Part shown: in pieces, positions 20,608 to 31,209 of the stretch
Numbering within the stretch: the first letter of the stretch is position 1
Layout: each line of letters starts with the position of its first letter
Program-made: the position numbers and the translations under genes
Assembly: GCA_030248295.1 (NCBI GenBank)
Contig: JASANH010000206.1
Location: 56,006 to 120,005 of the forward strand
DNA from: Mesodorylaimus sp. YZB2_4
Taxonomy: Eukaryota > Nematoda > Enoplea > Dorylaimida > Dorylaimidae
Reading direction: 5' to 3'
DNA length: 64,000 bases
The notes under the pieces: generated by a model
Told to the model about the DNA's origin: nothing
What the model saw: the letters and a program-made list of their open reading frames with translations, nothing else
Database searches by the model: none

Positions 20608-23546
20608 TTAGCCATATAATCGATCATCGTACAGAGAAAACGAGAGGTCGTTGTCAGGTTCAGGCACTTCTAAAATATTAGTGGTTAGCACACACATAAA
20701 TCTTCGAACAAGCAGAAAGATGTCATCACGCAACGAAAAGCAAATTTTCACCTCGCCATAACTTTTCCTATGGTCGACTGTTCGGTCCACGTACTTTACG
20801 ATACTTGCCGTTTTTGTGAAACACGCAACAGGATGGAATATTTGGGATCCAGCTGCAGCACGATTGCCGAAACGAAATTCCTCCTTCTCACAGCCGTGGA
20901 AATGGTTTTGCAACCACTTCATATAAGCATCCGCGCAAATTGTTGGGTCGTCAAGTAGTCGGTATCTAAAATACTTGACTGATCGAAATAATGAGCTCTT
21001 TAAGTTAAACTGTAACATATACTGGTTTTCCTCGGTCCGCGGCGCCCATCTTTGATATAGCTGAGGAAATAGCTCCTTTACGGTTGCCGCAAAGGGATGC
21101 AATTGACGAGTCTGATTCGACAGGTGCCTGTACGATGCTAGTTGCAGACAAAACCGACGACCAAGTTGTTCCAACACCACTTTCGCTGCTTTGATATACC
21201 TAATGCACACAAAAGCTCTTGTCTAAATGTTTTTAAAAAAACATCCCACTGGTTTACCTCGCAAAGTGCCCATTGAAGCTTTCAAATGCAAAGGAACGAA
21301 TCGACCAAAATTGCCCAAAGCGTTTTACTTGATTAGGTAGATGTCCAGCCGCGTAAGCATTAAAGTTTTGCGAGTTCTTGTGACATAAAATAGGAATAAC
21401 CTTTGGCCATATATCAATAAGCTTCTGAGCGCTGGCAATGTCTCTGCTCGACACAATTGGCTTAAACAGCAACCTGAACAGCATTAATAAAAAACAAAAT
21501 TCTGGTTACTGTAAGTGGGAAACAGTGAGCTGAGGAACCACTCACAAAGGAATTCACTACAATTTTTGTGCCCTCAACCAGCCTCACCTTTCATGCCATG
21601 GGTAGCCAGGACGTCCTTTATGGATGACCATTGATAAAGGCCACTTTAACATTGACTGTAGGGAAGTCCAGTTTCGAGGCGTTACAGTACCTGATAGCGT
21701 GGACGTATATAGCGATCGAATGCCAATAATTTGGTATCTTATCCATATATGACGACGATATTGGTAAAATCGCATACATTAATAAATTTTTGATTTCGTA
21801 CGCTTTGAAACTTCGAATGGAATGTAGACTCAAAATTTTTCGATTGAAAAAGTGCGGGAATCGAATCTTCCTTACGATGCAACCAAGTTCGGAAATCAAT
21901 TTTTCGCTGAAAATAGGCGTCCATTTCTGTGGCTGACCTGCCATGAAAAAACACCAGTCTTTTCACCAGCATATATAATGATGAGTTGAAATACAAGACG
22001 CTTACTAGTGAACAGACGATTGAACATTAGTTGAGCGTTCCCACGATAAACGAGATGCATACTATCAAAAACATTGACGCAAGCTGGATTACAAAGACGT
22101 GACAATGCTCTGATCTCCTTGACACAAAAATAATCATTGTCTGGACTTGAACGAGCCAAATAAGCCCATGTTTTTTCAAAAAAATTAACGTCTTTGGAAG
22201 CCGGCGGGGGGTCAAGCTTAGGCCATGAGCACAAGGTTCCTATTCGTTCAACAGGATGACGGCACTGAATACACCCAAAATCACCTAGAAGCGTGAAGAA
22301 GTTTGCCCGGCATAAAGAAGAGATGAGGAAGTGACATACCATTAAACTGCTTCACACCCCAAATCTAGGCCTGAGCCAGCAAATCCAAAATAGTTGCCAA
22401 AATGCGAACGCAAGTTCCGTACTTTCTTCCCATTAACGTCAAGATCGAACCCATTTTTTAAATAACTGATATCCGCAATAATCGATGGTAGAAGCAACTT
22501 TAGTCTGGTTTCGATTTTTCGCCTCGTCAAACCCAAAAACCAAGGCCTATGGCATTTTCCACTGAAACTCGAATCGTCGGTGGTAACTCGGCAATGATAG
22601 CAACGCAGGGCCAAAAGCTGCTACGGCTCGATTTTAAAGCCTGGGCACCATCGGATGACAATACAAAACTGATAAACAGCGTGTTTCCACAAGGATTGTC
22701 ACCAAGAGCAGAATAAGCTGGCGTTGTTTGAATATCACCAACATCGTGGCTATCAGGAATTGAAACAGATGATAATAAAAAACGACAAATATACAAGTAA
22801 TGCGCCCGAACGATACTTTCAATTTGAGGTTGCACTTGCAATCGTTAAAAGCCGCAACAGTGTTGCTTTGTTTGGTAAAGGTCGCAGTTAGGATTTTCGC
22901 ATACATCAAAACGCTTTTTGGGATGTCTGTTGCACTTTTTGCTGCTGCAAAAAAATTGCGTTGTTTGGCTGAAATCTGGCGATAGAAGCTGCTTCACAAC
23001 GTTCGAGTACGAAGATGGCGCGATGTTTCCACGAGGCAAGGACATTGATAATATTTTGCAAAAAGCATTCATTGCCGTGTCGAAAATCCCATGGACAATG
23101 TGCATTGCTGCAAATAATGCATTCATATCGCTAACGCTAAATTTACAAGATTCTTTCAAAAGTACACTCTGCCACAATTTCTCTTTATCTGGTTGATCGC
23201 AATCGCCGTTTTCGTTCCCTAGAAAGTCGTCGTCAGAAGCTTCCGTTGAACTTAAAATATTTTCTTCAAAATTTCCATCCAGATGCTCGCATTCATTCCC
23301 GCTTCGCTCAGAATTGCAATCACTGCTTCCGAATTCCGGCGCAGCCGTTAGTGCTGGCATCGTGGCACTTGCAACGGAAAAATTACGCGTTGAAGCGCGG
23401 ATGCTCGCGGAAGTACTTTCGGCAGCCGTATTTTCTTCGAAACCATCTTCATCAGAAATATCTGATACTGGCAATACTCCTCCATAGGCGGCGTAAGTTT
23501 CATCGATTTTGCGCATTTTATACCGAAACCGAATATTTTTTGGCAT
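20608..23546 (-). pseudogene. DUF4218/CACTA-like transposase gene, decayed, multi-exon
   Basis: Minus-strand segments follow the order of a known animal transposon protein family. From the N-terminus they run as follows. An acidic region precedes a zinc-ribbon-like stretch (CSSKKCNRHPKKRFDVC, CENPNCDLY, ending 22848). Next come TLFISFVLSSDGAQALKSSR and WPCVAIIAELPPTIR (22841-22527), then FGCIQCRHPV and VFDSMHLVYRGNAQLMFNRL (22342-21896). KAYEIKNLLMYAILPI (near 21780) and HLPNQVKRFGQFWSIRSFAF with FNGHFAR (21484-21254) follow. The C-terminal part is 21210-20608. Splicing is visible: QFNG before gtatgt at about 22339 and tctag before DFGCIQC at about 22290. An in-frame TAA at 22845-22847 and frame changes near 22520 and 22400 show decay. 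The HLP..GP..S.F.FE pattern resembles DUF4218 of Tnp2/CACTA transposases. That assignment is by pattern memory and is moderate. Confidence 0.65.
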
Positions 23547-23665
23547 TTTAAAATTAATTCAGCCTCTGGAAAAACTGCGCGAAGTACACAATGGATCGAT
23601 GCATCGATACGAAAAAGAAAAGAAGGTTGACAAATCGATCAAACCTTCCGGGAGGCGGTAAAATA

Positions 23666-25587
23666 TTCTCTGTGCAACAGAGAACCCACGCTAGGCTGAT
23701 GTGCGTGGGATACTCTGTCGATGAGCGGCACCCTGGCGCAACGAGTTTTGAGTATTAGTCCTTTCGGATAGGCGCGAGGGTGCGCTCCCAGGGTTATGCT
23801 CTTGTAGTGAGGATGTGTTTGAATTGCCGCGCATCAGGCGTGACACGTGGCTGTGTGCTCGTTATATGGGTGCAGTGTTGTTGTCACACCGATTGGGAGT
23901 TTTGTGTTTTTGTGTGTCAGAGAAGAAGACGGCTCTCGCTGTGAGTGGTTGCCTGTCTCCGTCGGCTGTGTCTGCAACGTACGAACGCCACGATGTTGCA
24001 ACGTGGCCGAGATCGATGGCGCCCGTACTTCATACCTCGCCGTAACCGTTCATTCGTATGTAAGTAATGAACCCGCATTACACTTTCTACACGGAGCAGA
24101 CCCTCGCCAAGGTCTATGCTCTCTACATAGGAGCAGACTCTCGGAGCCGATCTCGGCAGCGAGCTCGAGAATTATTCTTCAACTTGAAATTAGTTTCACC
24201 TCGTATAGATTCTGCAACTAATTTTTATCATTATTGACAAAGAAACTTCGAAACTTATTGAAATTTCTGTTATTTTTAAGGAAAAATTACCATTGCCTTA
24301 TAATGGCAAGAAAATCTCAAAAAGTTTTGAAGATTGTTTTTTCGCATTCCGCTGGATCCGCAAGTGAGTCGCATTTGTTACGAGTGCTTGGAACAGGCAT
24401 TTGTGTGGCTGAAAATTTTTAATTTTCTCTTGGGCTTTGGTCTATTTTATTTGCCTGGGAAGCTACTGTGGGCATTTGTGTCGAATAAATAAAACTCAAT
24501 TTTTGTGAAACCTCAAATAAAACCTAATCCAATAAAAAGACCTTTGTGCCTAAATATGGTTCTCTTTTATGAAGGCTCCTGAGAATTAGATATTTTTCAT
24601 GTTCGCATTCTAGGGTGAGCGTTATGGTCGCTCAAATTATTCACCATCTCGCAACTTGATCGGCAATGAAATGATCGCAACATCAATAGAACAGCCGTCT
24701 ATTTTGAAGTCATCCCAAGTGAGTTAGGAGCTTGGCTCCCATTCTTCTGCGACATCCCAAAAAATTCTCGCTTGTATTGCTAAAAACTATTTCAACGTTC
24801 CTTTTTTAGGTCTGCTCAGCGACAGTCTGTAGGCGCAGGTTCGACTGTTTCGCAGTCATGCAAAAGATCATTGTCTGAACTTCGCTTTGGAAAGAATGCA
24901 AAGGCTGCATGACATGGGCAGTTTTGATGCTCCTTGATCTATAAATTTCGGCGCATACTTGAACTAAAATTTTTTATTAAATGTGTTTTTTTAAATAAAG
25001 ATATAACTGACGTGCCGTCTAAAAATTTTGCATGACAAGCACCAAATGTTCGCCCAGCGAAGCACACACAAAATGAAAACCAAAGCCTGTTATGCGATTT
25101 CTGATATATTAAAAAATGTACATGCAATGGTTTTTCAAAGAACATTTCACGATTGTATGATCGCTTTTTTTTTTGCCATTGTTCACTTGAGCGGATTTGA
25201 TACTCTTGTGGGCAATGTAAGCTTGCCGTCCTGCGTAACTTCGGCTGGCAGATCAATATTATTCATCAATTTCAACCAAAGCTAAAAAAGAAATACAAGA
25301 ACAATTTATGAGGTCTTCAACATAAAAATGAATGCAGTAGTACAAAATTATGAAACACTAGCTAGGTTTTAAAAGTTTGCAAAAAGAACAAGAAACTCTG
25401 TGGGAGAATGTCTGGCAAGGGTTCAAACTCCTACAAGTATTTGCGCACAGCTGCCGCATTTTAGAGCTCCGTCTGCAAGAAGCGGGAGAGCAGACCCTGG
25501 AGCAGACCTCGCGCCAGGGTGCCGCTCATCGACAGAGTACCCCACGCCACTTCCAATGTAAGCGTGGGCTCTTTGTTGCCCAGAGAA
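23666..25587. mobile_element. Non-autonomous DNA transposon with 8-bp target duplication
   Basis: The left end ttctctgtgcaacagagaac (23666) and the reverse complement of the right end, ttctctgggcaacaaagagc, form terminal inverted repeats of about 75 bases. The inner shared part is actctgtcgatgagcggcac. Both sides are flanked by the perfect 8-bp direct repeat gtaaaata (23658-23665 and 25588-25595). The 1.92-kb interior has no transposase frame. Superfamilies with 8-bp duplications include hAT, P and Merlin; the termini do not decide among them. Confidence 0.8.
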
Positions 25588-25879
25588 GTAAAATAGACCC
25601 AACGGAAAAATAGACCCACGCACAGTTGATCCGCGCGGCGCGGTGAGCTATCCGCGGGGAGCATGTATACATAACTCATGTCAATACACACCTCGTACGA
25701 CATCATCCTTATTTGTTGGCTAATTGGAGTCGTCGCGAAGTTTTTTACAGTCAGAAACGAAATCGAAAACTTGTTCATAACGTTCATAACGCCTTGGTTT
25801 ACATGAAAAATGCGAGAATTGCAAAAACTTATTGGCTTTTTTGCACTTTGTCTCCCAAAAGCCTCGGGCTTATGCAGGA

Positions 25880-26010
25880 TAGGCTGGATTTAGGCTTATT
25901 GTTAGTCTTTGGCTTAGGCTTAGGCTAACATGGACTGGATTCAGGCTTAGCCTTAGGCTTAGGCTAGGATGGACTGGATTTAGGCTCAGGCTAGGATGGA
26001 CTGGGTTTGA
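25880..26010. repeat. Degenerate TTAGGC-like tandem repeat
   Basis: Strings such as ggcttaggcttaggct recur with a longer unit (aggatggactggatttaggc). TTAGGC is the telomere unit of many nematodes, but here it is mixed with variants and embedded in a larger repeat. Telomeric origin is only a possibility. Confidence 0.6.
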
Positions 26011-26549
26011 GAGATTGTGGGAAAAATTGCAAATGCGCGAAATTGTCTTCTAGGACTATGGACTAGCAGCGTCTCGTTCTGCCCCCAAGCTGGGTCAAAT
26101 TATGCTGGTATTAGCATTAGGCTCAGGCTTAGGGCTTAAGCTTGGTCTTGCGATTACGGTTAGACTTATTAGTCTGGTATGGGGCCGTCCATAAAGGTCG
26201 ACCGCACAAAATCTCGATTTTTTTACCCACCCCCCCCCCCCCCCAACCGTATGCCGACCAATTATCGCGAACCCCCCTCATAAATGGTCGACTACTCCAG
26301 CCATTCCCCCCCCCTTAAAAACGCAGTTTTGTGAAATGTTTCGTCTTATGCTTTCTCGAGCTCGACAAGATGCCATCTCCTTCGAAGACGAATCGTTTCT
26401 GATTTATTGAGTGGATTTCTATTTTGTAAAAGCCTCAACAAACTTTTCCCACAACTTTTTCCCATATTTTGTAAAAGTTTTGCGGGTTGGGCCGCGCCGG
26501 CTTAGTTCTCCACAGGACTTTCAATCATATCAGCTGGCGAGCAGTCATG

Positions 26550-27045
26550 AGACGGAAAGCGCGGCTGTGAGGGATAGGTTGGGATCTCAATCCTGGTCCT
26601 GACATTGAGGCATCGGGATTCTGCTCATAATTATGATATGCCTAAGCATGGCAGGTACACTCTGATCCATCAAATCTGCCATGAAGCAGTAGCGATGAAG
26701 AGGCAACAGCAACATCGGCTCAAATCAATAATGATAGCAACACTAATTTTACTTAGCCTAGGCTGACCTCGCTGGACGCGTATCGAAACTGCGAATGTAC
26801 CGTATTTCCTCGAAATTCTCCCCCTCTGGTTATTCTCCCCTGTCTAGACCCAGATTAAACTTTATTCTTCCCGTCTGGAAATCCTCGCCCCTCTGTTATT
26901 CTCCCGCGTCTTGAACCCATTTGAAAAAATTCCTCCCACGGGGAGAATTTCGAGGAAATACGGCACTCATCAATTTCAGCTTTTTTTTAATGACTGAAAC
27001 TCGACCTGATAAAAAACCTGGATGACTAAAGTGAGCTTTAGTCTG
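26550..27045 (+). repeat. Dispersed repeat R, copy 1 (partners 57400-57640, 59690-60185)
   Basis: Strings such as gacattgaggc, cgggatt, ggtacactctgatcca, gatgaagaggcaacagca and tatcgaaactgc occur in the same order near 59700-60100, and partly near 57480-57640. This copy is interrupted by the 164-base MITE at 26800-26963. Confidence 0.7.
26800..26963. mobile_element. 164-bp MITE with 24-bp perfect terminal inverted repeats
   Basis: The element begins ccgtatttcctcgaaattct and ends with its exact reverse complement, agaatttcgaggaaatacgg. The core adds a ccc/ggg pair to each arm. It sits inside repeat R. The related copy lacks it: near 60092 the flanks atcgaaactgcaaatgg and actgatcaatttcagct are directly joined. 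That supplies a paralogous empty site and proves insertion. Confidence 0.85.
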
Positions 27046-27399
27046 GAAAATTGACTTATCTCCTTCGTGCGTGCAAACTGTTCGACCTCAAACAAAAAAT
27101 CCTGATCCCGATTGGGCTTGCCCTGATCTCGATCTGGGAAAAAGGTGATACCGACCTACTCCTAGAGGTGACCAGCTCTCATGGCAGGCTCCATGTGTCT
27201 TCACTGGAAGCACCCCAACACGAGGGCATACTGGGTGAGAAGGGGCTTGGGCTTATCGTTAGCTCAGGGACTTTCCTGGCTGGTGTTTAAAGACAGTTTC
27301 CCAATTCTCTGCCCCTTGGGTGGGCGTCCGCCGTTTTACCGTAACGCGGTGTCGCCCGGAGCCAGGTGTCTGAAGCCAACGACAAGCTACTAAACTGCC

Positions 27400-27490
27400 G
27401 TCCTCCGTCGGAATAGAACCTTGGCCTCCCAGTCGGGGTTGCGGGCCAGAAAGGCAATATAACGCCTAAATCAGCTTGGCCATCGCCTCC
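27400..27490 (-). repeat. tRNA-like relic (Leu/Ser-type box A)
   Basis: On the minus strand tggccaagctgatttaggcg (complement of 27463-27482) resembles the D-arm/box A of long-variable-arm tRNAs. It is followed by ggttctattcc (complement of 27410-27420), a box B-like string. Acceptor pairing is weak. It is a tRNA pseudogene or SINE head. Confidence 0.5.
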
Positions 27491-27792
27491 CAACTTTTCC
27501 CTTTCGGATCAGATGTTATTCTAGTTGGGAATAAGAGTCATGATGGAGCCGAAATTGTATTATCGAGTCGAGAATAAACGACCGAGTAGAAGAGAAGACA
27601 AAAAAGTTTTGAAGGTTTGAACGCGCACTATTGGTGAAGATAAAAGAGTTTTTTGTTATCGAAAGTCTAAAAATTTGCTGCAGTCGATCATTGTCCGCTA
27701 CTCCTACTCCTCCTCCGACCGCAGCTTACCACTTTTTGCCAACCCCCCCCCCCCCCCCCCCTAGGCTGCGGTCGACCTTCATGGATGGCTCC

Positions 27793-28402
27793 TATTAGGG
27801 CTATTCTAGTCAGCGTACGAGCCAAAGTCACGCGTAAGCATTTTTCTCTCATAGATTCACTTTTCACGTTAAGGAGCTCCCCCTTTTGATTGAAATTTGG
27901 TCTCGCTCTGATTCTAATTCTTAAATACCGTTTGGAAGTGGAATTACGTGGTTTGGACATAATAGCACGTACAGGAAAAAATCTAACATTGAACGCCAGG
28001 TCAAATTGAACCTATGACGATTTTCGTGTTTGGCGCACTTTCAGCGCGTTGATTAAAAAAACTGCTTTGGACAGGGCATCTGGGCCATGTCTACACCTAG
28101 TGCGAGTTTAGCTGCGTCGCTTATGGCCATTCTAAGTTTTTTAAAACGACCAAATCGAAGAAAGTGATCAACTATTCAGGAAAATTTCAGGTAATATATT
28201 AGTGATGTAGAATCAGCTCCGGCGACCTAATATAAAGTTGATTTTCTTGTCGATTCTTGTTTTTCGATGCCTTGGTGGTTATTCTCGGTTGTTTTCTGAC
28301 TCGGTCTGAGCCTTGTCTAGTGAATTATGCGTTGATTTAAAGGAGGGTGTTCAAAGTTAAATTCCGGTATCTAACTTTGAACGTAAGACTTATTTTGAAA
28401 AA
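27793..28402. other. Non-coding stretch upstream of the 28.4-kb gene
   Basis: No gene or clear repeat was recognised. It may hold the promoter of the four-exon gene that starts at 28403, but no TATA box or other site could be assigned with confidence. Confidence 0.4.
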
Positions 28403-30300
28403 ATGGATTTCATTACTTACTTACCTACCTTGGCGCGCTGGAGCTGGTTTTTTTCAACTATTGATCAGTTAAGGTATGCTCATACCAAATTTTACATGTT
28501 CTCCCTTCTATTTCGGGGCGCTATTTATGGGCAACGACTAGGCGGGGTAGGCTTTCGCGTCGAATTTGAAAAAGCAAAATTAAATCTGTCTGTAGCGCGC
28601 GTCGCGTCTTGGCTAGGTTTCACCGTGGGTCCAGTATCATCTGTTTCTCCAGGTCTCTCATATTTCCGGCCATCGCCCCACAAAATGGCACCACTGGCAA
28701 ATAGTCAACGTGAAAAACGTAAGTTTTCTTTAAATTCTTTGTAATACATTAGGCTCTCCTTGTCGTGTTCAGGAAATAAGTACAAGTATGTCATCGTGAT
28801 CGAGTCAAAGCCAGGTTTGGACACCAGTGGCCCGAAAAATTTGGTCGCGGTTCTGAAGTTGGAGGACCTTACTTACTTTCCATTCGACCGACGCATTGCA
28901 CCAATGCCTCAACGGCAGCAATGGAAGAAGGGTGACATAGTGAACATTAATTGGCCAGTCAATAAGAATGGACAGTTGGAGAAAGATGTGGTTAAAATCG
29001 TTGTAGTGAAAGTTTATGGTCTGTGTAAGTATGGCTGTGGTTTAGTAGTGCGAGTGGTAAATTGCAGGCCTTGCTGGTCTTTCGAAAATGCTGGATTATA
29101 GAATTTTTACAAGGTTTCATACAGGGCTGCGGCAAAATTCCCAGAAAACCTGGGACAATTAAAATTTTTCAGCCTAAATCAAGAAAAGTTATGCGACGGC
29201 ATTTTGAGGTTCCAATTTTCGAATCACCCGCCCATTTTATACCTCTTTGTTGAGGGGGCGGACAATGTGAGAAAAATCGAATTTTTTGTTTAGAAAACCT
29301 GGAAACATCAGGGAAAAGTATTACCTGATCCGTGCATGAAGTCTGTTTGATGTGTAAACTATATATAGTCTACTTGTCACGCACCCCGCTCTTGATTTTT
29401 TCAGATGTCGACTATGATTCAGCTAACGATGCATCTGCTGCGTTGAAAGAAGTTTTCACGGAGGAATCTCGTGAGCGACGAAATCAAATTCTCGAATATG
29501 AAAACAATCTTAGCGATAACGAAGAAAGCATCCACGAAGACGAGGGCAGTGACCATGGTATGAGATTTGTGATGTTTATCGACTTTATGCCATGTATTTG
29601 CCGGACTTCAGGCTGATTGCTCGAAGAAAGATTGGCGACCGGGACCCTGATGGACTTGCGTTGATTGAAAGTATGTCAGGGCTCGAAGTAGGTTGGAAAA
29701 AATCAGATAAGTCTCTGAGGAGATAAATAACGTTTTCTTAATCATGAAAGAAGTGTGAAAGTTTGCATTCCGGGGTCTTTCAATTTTGAATCGCCCTCCT
29801 CTTCTGAGGACATATAAATCGTACTAAATCAGACGAAATATCCTTAGGCGCTGCGACAGTGGTAGTGATTGGACAGAAGTCTACTTTGGTTTAGAGAACC
29901 TAGAAAAATCAGAGAAAACCCTGTTTTATCCCTTGCACGAATTCCGTACAGTCGGACGCATTCATGTGCATTGCCTTGATCCTGTGAAAACGCTAATTAG
30001 GCAGTATTTAGTGCGTGCTTGCTATTTCTAGAAGTTTTGCAAAAGTACTGGGGAGTAGAAGTTTGGACTCAGAACGTCGAAAACATCAAAATTTCTGCGG
30101 AACTTGTATCGGCGCAAGCTCCAGAGAAACGATCTTCTCTTGCCGCTCAACTCCAGATAATGAAGCAATCCGGGTTGAACAAGTGGTGCGACACGGCGAA
30201 GGAGTGGATGAACGATTGGGGAACGGAGTGCAGAGGGCGTAAGCCGCCGTACGTTCTTGTTTCATCTCCACAGCTAGGAACACCAAACAGAATTTTTTAG
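28403..30300 (+). CDS. Unrecognised four-exon protein gene, frame intact
   Basis: Four exons join in frame with consensus splice sites. Exon 1 is 28403-28718, before gtaagt. Exon 2 is 28773-29024, after gtgttcag and before gtaagt. Exon 3 is 29405-29557, after ttttttcag and before gtatga. Exon 4 starts at 30032, after atttctag. Exon 4 either reads through to TAG at 30298-30300 or splices at 30238 (gtaagc) to a stop in the next exon at 30383. The product is about 330 residues. Exon 2 reads KYKYVIVIESKPGLDTSGPK and WKKGDIVNINWPVNKNGQLE, a compact basic domain. Exon 3 is strongly acidic (NNLSDNEESIHEDEGSDH). Exon 4 reads EVLQKYWGVEVWTQN and WCDTAKEWMNDWGTECRGR. I do not recognise a family. It could be a host gene or an accessory transposon gene. 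Start choice at 28403 is the first ATG after an in-frame stop. Confidence 0.6.
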
Positions 30301-30829
30301 ATACTTTCGGTGGACTGAATCATTATTCAGCCGTTCAGTCTTGTCGCCAGACTCAGTTAAGGCACCTTGTTACGATTCGCAGGATGAGAACGAATGGCGT
30401 AAGAAGTTGCTGGCTGCGAAAAAAACATAAGCGCCGCGACGAAACGTTTCTGCCTGAAATCGGTCAAGGTCAATCAGCCGGTATGTGAATCAGGAACATT
30501 GAGACATACCATTCCAATTTTTTTTTTTATCGTGTTACGGTACGCGCTGAGCTTTACCAAGTGTCATAATGCCTTACTTGTCGCTCTAGCGTTCTCTTTT
30601 TTCATTGCTTTTTTAGCTCCTGATTTAAAGTAAACCATGAAAAATTGTATAGGCATCACGGACCTACCAAAATGCAAGAGGTGGGCTTAGTGTGAAAGTT
30701 TCATAGGATCCACATTAAGGCTGTGAGAGTGCTGCATGGAACCGACACGACCTTTTTATGGGTGCGCGTTGAAATCAGAAGTTTCCACGCTAGAGCCATA
30801 TGTATTATTGGGCTTTTCATAATGGATTG
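30301..30829. other. Intergenic stretch, nothing recognised
   Basis: A possible extra exon of the upstream gene lies at 30383-30483 (after attcgcag, before gtatgt). In the expected phase it stops at once. Nothing else was recognised. Confidence 0.35.
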
Positions 30830-31100
30830 GAAAGCTGGTTGGTTGCTTGGCCAGTGGCCGGTTGCTGGCGGTCCGGTTGGTTGCTTAAACGGTGGCCGGT
30901 TGCCAGCAGGCTGGTTGCCGGCGGGCCGGTTGCTGGCGGGCTGGTTGCCGGCGGGCCAGTTGCCAGCGGGCCGGTTGCCGGCGGGCCAGTTGCTGGCGGG
31001 CTAGTTGGCGGCGGGCTGGTTGCCGGCGGGCCGGTTGCCGGTGGGCTGGTTGCCGGCGGGCTGGTTGGTTGCTCGGCCAGTGGCTGGTTGCCGGCTGTCC
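30830..31100 (+). repeat. GC-rich minisatellite, 15-bp unit
   Basis: About 16 tandem copies of ggttgccggcgggcc and close variants (ggttgctggcgggct, agttgccagcgggcc). The unit is a multiple of three and lacks stops, so several frames on both strands stay open through it. Those open frames are not genes. It lies just past the last recognisable exon of the polymerase relic at 31210. Confidence 0.9.
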
Positions 31101-31209
31101 AGTTGGTTCCTTGTCCATTTCCACTCCCATTTTTCTTCTACAGTGTACCTACATTTAGAAAAAATATGTACAGTATTATAGTGCTTGAAAGCATTTCTAG
31201 GATCTTGTG

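Larger units (their letters stand above)
26181..27792. mobile_element. Putative C-tract element with inverted ends
   Basis: The left end ggggccgtccataaaggtcg and the right end in reverse complement ggagccatccatgaaggtcg match, and both continue accgca. Each is followed inward by a C or G homopolymer (26229-26245 and 27743-27761). A third, isolated copy of the left end lies at 35649-35810. A TAT flanks both ends. The interior includes other repeats, among them the MITE 26800-26963. It could also be two separate copies facing each other. Confidence 0.5.
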
